Position numbers and translations under genes: made by a program | Origin: Acidobacteriota bacterium | Lineage (GTDB): Bacteria; Acidobacteriota; Vicinamibacteria; Vicinamibacterales; UBA2999 | Assembly (NCBI GenBank): GCA_030650395.1 | Contig: JAUSDY010000003.1 | Coordinates: 1 to 40,982, forward strand | Direction of reading: 5' to 3' | DNA length: 40,982 nt | Part shown: in pieces, positions 39,401 to 40,982 of the stretch | Numbering within the stretch: position 1 is the first letter of the stretch | How the letters are laid out: the number at the start of each line of letters is the position of its first letter | The notes under the pieces: model-generated | The model's database searches: none | What the model was told of the DNA's origin: nothing | The model's input: the letters and a program-made list of their open reading frames with translations, nothing else

Positions 39401-40282
39401 ATGAAGAAGCAGATGAGCACGTGGATTGTCCTGGCGGTGCTGGCGGCCGCGATTCCAGCAGCGGCGCAGGAGCCGGCCAAGCCCGCGGTCGACATGGGCG
39501 AAATGCGCCATCACATCTACGTGATGGAAGGCGCGCTGGCGCGGGCCGTGGATTACGGCGCCAAGAAACTCAACAAGGAAATCCTCGACGTGATGCCGGG
39601 CGTGTTCATGCTGGCCGGCGACGCGCAAGCGCGCGGCGTGTATCTCGAGGGCTACGGGGTGTTCTTCGACGTGCAGGTGCCGATGCTGCGCCAGAGCATG
39701 ATCTGGAGCCTGCGCATGATGCTCGATCAGGATGACGCCGCCACGCAGGCCGCCATCACCGACCTGAGGAAGCACTTGCAGGGCATCACCGATCCGGCGA
39801 CGCGCGCGTCGCTCGAGCGGGCGTTGAAGCAGCTCGAGGTCACGGCTGCGGGTTCGCAGGCGCTGCCGCGCAACGCCTCTCAGGGCGGGCGCGACCCCGG
39901 CGTTGCGACGGGTCTCATGATGCCGCCCGAGCGCGGCGTCGGCGCCGCCAACGCCGCCGCGGCGGCGGGCGCCCGTCCGGCGACGACCGCAACTGCCAAG
40001 TCGTACCTGCAGGATCCCAATCGCGCTTACACCGAAGCCGTGACGCGCGCGCTGGTCGACACCATGCTGATCTACAGCGCGCCCCTCGAGATCGGCCCTG
40101 ACCAGTGGCTCACCGTGGCGGCGCGCGACAACGAGCCGCGCGACACGCTGGCGCCGCAGGATCCGTTCGAAGAGGTCGTCACGATGATCTACCGCATCAA
40201 GGGCAGCGATCTGCTGGCCTACCGCTCCGGCAAGATCGACAAGGACGAGGCCCGCAAGCGCGTCCTGATGGGCCAGTTCTAG
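39401..40282 (+). CDS. secreted protein of unknown function, ECF-linked
   Basis: 293 residues. Signal peptide about 1-22 (MSTWIVLAVLAAAIPAAAQ). The mature part starts with KPAVDMGEMRHHIYVMEGALARAVDYGAKKLNKEILDVMPG, a helical domain with GDAQARGVYLEGYGVFFDVQVPMLRQSMIWSLRMML (Tyr/Phe-rich). An Ala-rich segment (about 180-200) divides it from a C-terminal domain: RAYTEAVTRALVDTMLIYSAPLEIGPDQWLTVAARDNEPR and TMIYRIKGSDLLAYRSGKIDKDEARKRV. I recognise no named family. Its place after the sigma/anti-sigma pair suggests a regulon member or part of the sensed process. Confidence 0.82.
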   Translation: MKKQMSTWIVLAVLAAAIPAAAQEPAKPAVDMGEMRHHIYVMEGALARAVDYGAKKLNKEILDVMPGVFMLAGDAQARGVYLEGYGVFFDVQVPMLRQSMIWSLRMMLDQDDAATQAAITDLRKHLQGITDPATRASLERALKQLEVTAAGSQALPRNASQGGRDPGVATGLMMPPERGVGAANAAAAAGARPATTATAKSYLQDPNRAYTEAVTRALVDTMLIYSAPLEIGPDQWLTVAARDNEPRDTLAPQDPFEEVVTMIYRIKGSDLLAYRSGKIDKDEARKRVLMGQF

Positions 40283-40306
40283 GCGGGGCGCACGGCAGCA
40301 GAAAAC

Positions 40307-40334
40307 GGAACTTTACGCGAGGGGCGGTGTCTTA
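40307..40334 (+). promoter_or_regulatory. candidate ECF (RpoE-type) promoter GGAACTT-N15-GTCTTA
   Basis: GGAACTT (40307-40313) matches the RpoE -35 consensus; GTCTTA (40329-40334) fits the -10 at 15-base spacing. Initiation about ten bases on would fall at or just before the ATG at 40345. An overlapping TACAAT (40333-40338) could instead be a housekeeping -10. Confidence 0.5.
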
Positions 40335-40344
40335 CAATAACCGT

Positions 40345-40848
40345 ATGGCACCGCTCCTCTCGCGTACGCCGGGTCTCGCCATCGTCTCTCTGCTGGTCCT
40401 CTTCTCCGCCAGTTGCGGAGCCTCGGTCGACGCGGTCGCCTCGCTCGAACCGATCGACGTGGTCACCGGGTGGTTCGACGACGGGATTATCGAGGGCGGC
40501 AAGAACAAGCTGGTACCGAGCGTGTCGTTGAAGCTGCGCAACAAGGGCACCGAGCCGATCAACTCGATTCAAATCAACGCCATCTTCAAGCGCGTCAACG
40601 AGAAGGAGATGTGGGGCGAGTACTTCGGCTGGGCCATTCCCCGCGAACGGCCGCTGCAGCCCACCGTCGCCACCGCACCGCTCGTGATGCGCTCGACCCT
40701 CGGCTACACCGGCGTGCAGCCGCGCATGCAGATGCTCCAGAACAAGGAGTTCGTGGATGCGAAGGTCGAGATCTTCCTCAAGCAGGGCTCGAAGGTGTGG
40801 GCCAAGCTCGCCGAGTTTCCCATCGATCGCCAGTTACTTACCCGATAG
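40345..40848 (+). CDS. predicted lipoprotein, unknown function
   Basis: 167 residues from ATG 40345. The longer in-frame reading to 40105 overlaps the previous gene and is rejected. A hydrophobic segment (LAIVSLLVLFSASC) ends in a lipobox-like SASC with Cys25. The mature domain is beta-rich: PIDVVTGWFDDGIIEGGKNKLVPSVSLKLRNKGTEPINSIQINAIFKRV, then LGYTGVQPRMQMLQNKEFVDAKVEIFLKQGSKVWAKLAEFPID. This is an immunoglobulin-like, 'conserved lipoprotein with tail of KLR-N-G strands' pattern; I cannot name the family. No ribosome site is visible, and the promoter lies directly against the start codon. Confidence 0.82.
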   Translation: MAPLLSRTPGLAIVSLLVLFSASCGASVDAVASLEPIDVVTGWFDDGIIEGGKNKLVPSVSLKLRNKGTEPINSIQINAIFKRVNEKEMWGEYFGWAIPRERPLQPTVATAPLVMRSTLGYTGVQPRMQMLQNKEFVDAKVEIFLKQGSKVWAKLAEFPIDRQLLTR

Positions 40849-40854
40849 GCACCA

Positions 40855-40860
40855 TATAAT
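40855..40860 (+). promoter_or_regulatory. consensus -10 TATAAT before the permease gene
   Basis: A perfect TATAAT eight bases before the ATG at 40869, again predicting a leaderless or near-leaderless transcript. No strong -35 is seen. Confidence 0.45.
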
Positions 40861-40868
40861 CGGCGTCG

Positions 40869-40982
40869 ATGGCGACCCCAGTTTCTGCTTCTCTAGAACG
40901 TAGGTTAGGTCCGCTCGATGCGGCGGCGATCATCGTTTCCAACGTCATTGGCGGCACCATCCTGTTCGCGCCGCCGATCATC
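40869..40982 (+). CDS. amino-acid permease (APC superfamily), N-terminal fragment running off window end
   Basis: 38 residues visible. RLGPLDAAAIIVSNVIGGTILFAPPII matches the first helix of APC-type amino-acid/polyamine permeases, including the unwound V-I-G-G-x-I segment that contacts substrate backbones. Start ATG follows a TATAAT by eight bases. The remainder, and hence the specificity, is outside the window. Confidence 0.8.
   Translation, partial: MATPVSASLERRLGPLDAAAIIVSNVIGGTILFAPPII

Overview
The window looks like a chromosomal segment of a GC-rich, Gram-negative bacterium. Lipoproteins, a predicted outer-membrane beta-barrel and periplasmic enzymes support a diderm. The gene repertoire fits an uncultured Acidobacteriota lineage (Vicinamibacteria-like): DUF1028 and DUF1080 proteins, an HTH-REC regulator, many secreted proteins of unknown role, and several ECF sigma factors. 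This taxonomy is inference from gene content, not from a marker phylogeny. I saw no rRNA, tRNA, CRISPR array or complete transposase.

Layout. 1-2.9 kb (minus): alpha/beta hydrolase fragment, lipocalin-like protein, amidohydrolase, DUF1028 protein. 2.9-5.7 kb (minus): a tight operon of ECF sigma factor, STAS protein, coiled-coil protein, permuted radical SAM/SPASM protein and a one-helix membrane protein. 5.9-8.7 kb (plus): secreted protein, lysA, tmk. 8.7-12.4 kb (minus): rplU-rpmA-obg-nadD-rsfS, then comF. 12.5-13.6 kb (minus): TPR protein and lipoprotein. 13.7-17.3 kb (plus): dprA-topA. 17.3-22.5 kb: an accessory block with a ribbon-helix-helix protein, a MutL/MORC-like GHKL ATPase, a Uma2 nuclease, a DUF3825 protein and a PD-(D/E)XK-like protein. 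22.8-28 kb (plus): MATE transporter, trmFO, a Xer recombinase, a porin-like protein. 28.3-32.2 kb (plus): cyclophilin, gamma-glutamyltransferase and a DUF1080/solute-binding fusion. 32.3-37.8 kb (minus): NtrC-type regulator and kinase, ABC-F ATPase, excisionase-HTH/REC regulator. 37.9-41 kb (plus): ECF sigma, its zinc-finger anti-sigma factor, two secreted proteins and the start of an amino-acid permease.

The most striking signal is not a gene. The window is seeded with several families of short dispersed repeats. (i) A 55-bp palindromic element with GGACAAACC/GGTTTGTCC ends, and a 22-bp mini-form of the same ends, occur in both orientations. They lie inside comF and ggt in frame, and supply the last codons and stop of nadD and trmFO. 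Related cores sit in obg and the anti-sigma gene. One copy carries a compensatory change in its terminal stem. (ii) Arrays of degenerate tandem units of exactly 7 bp (also 8 or 9 bp) fill many gene junctions, often abutting stop or start codons and often as inverted pairs. Three sit inside genes (xer, ABC-F, and the edges of an element in tmk and the kinase gene). (iii) Two further palindromes recur in inverted copies. Together they look like an active, lineage-wide repeat-dispersal process that remodels gene ends and protein loops. No mobilising enzyme is visible here.
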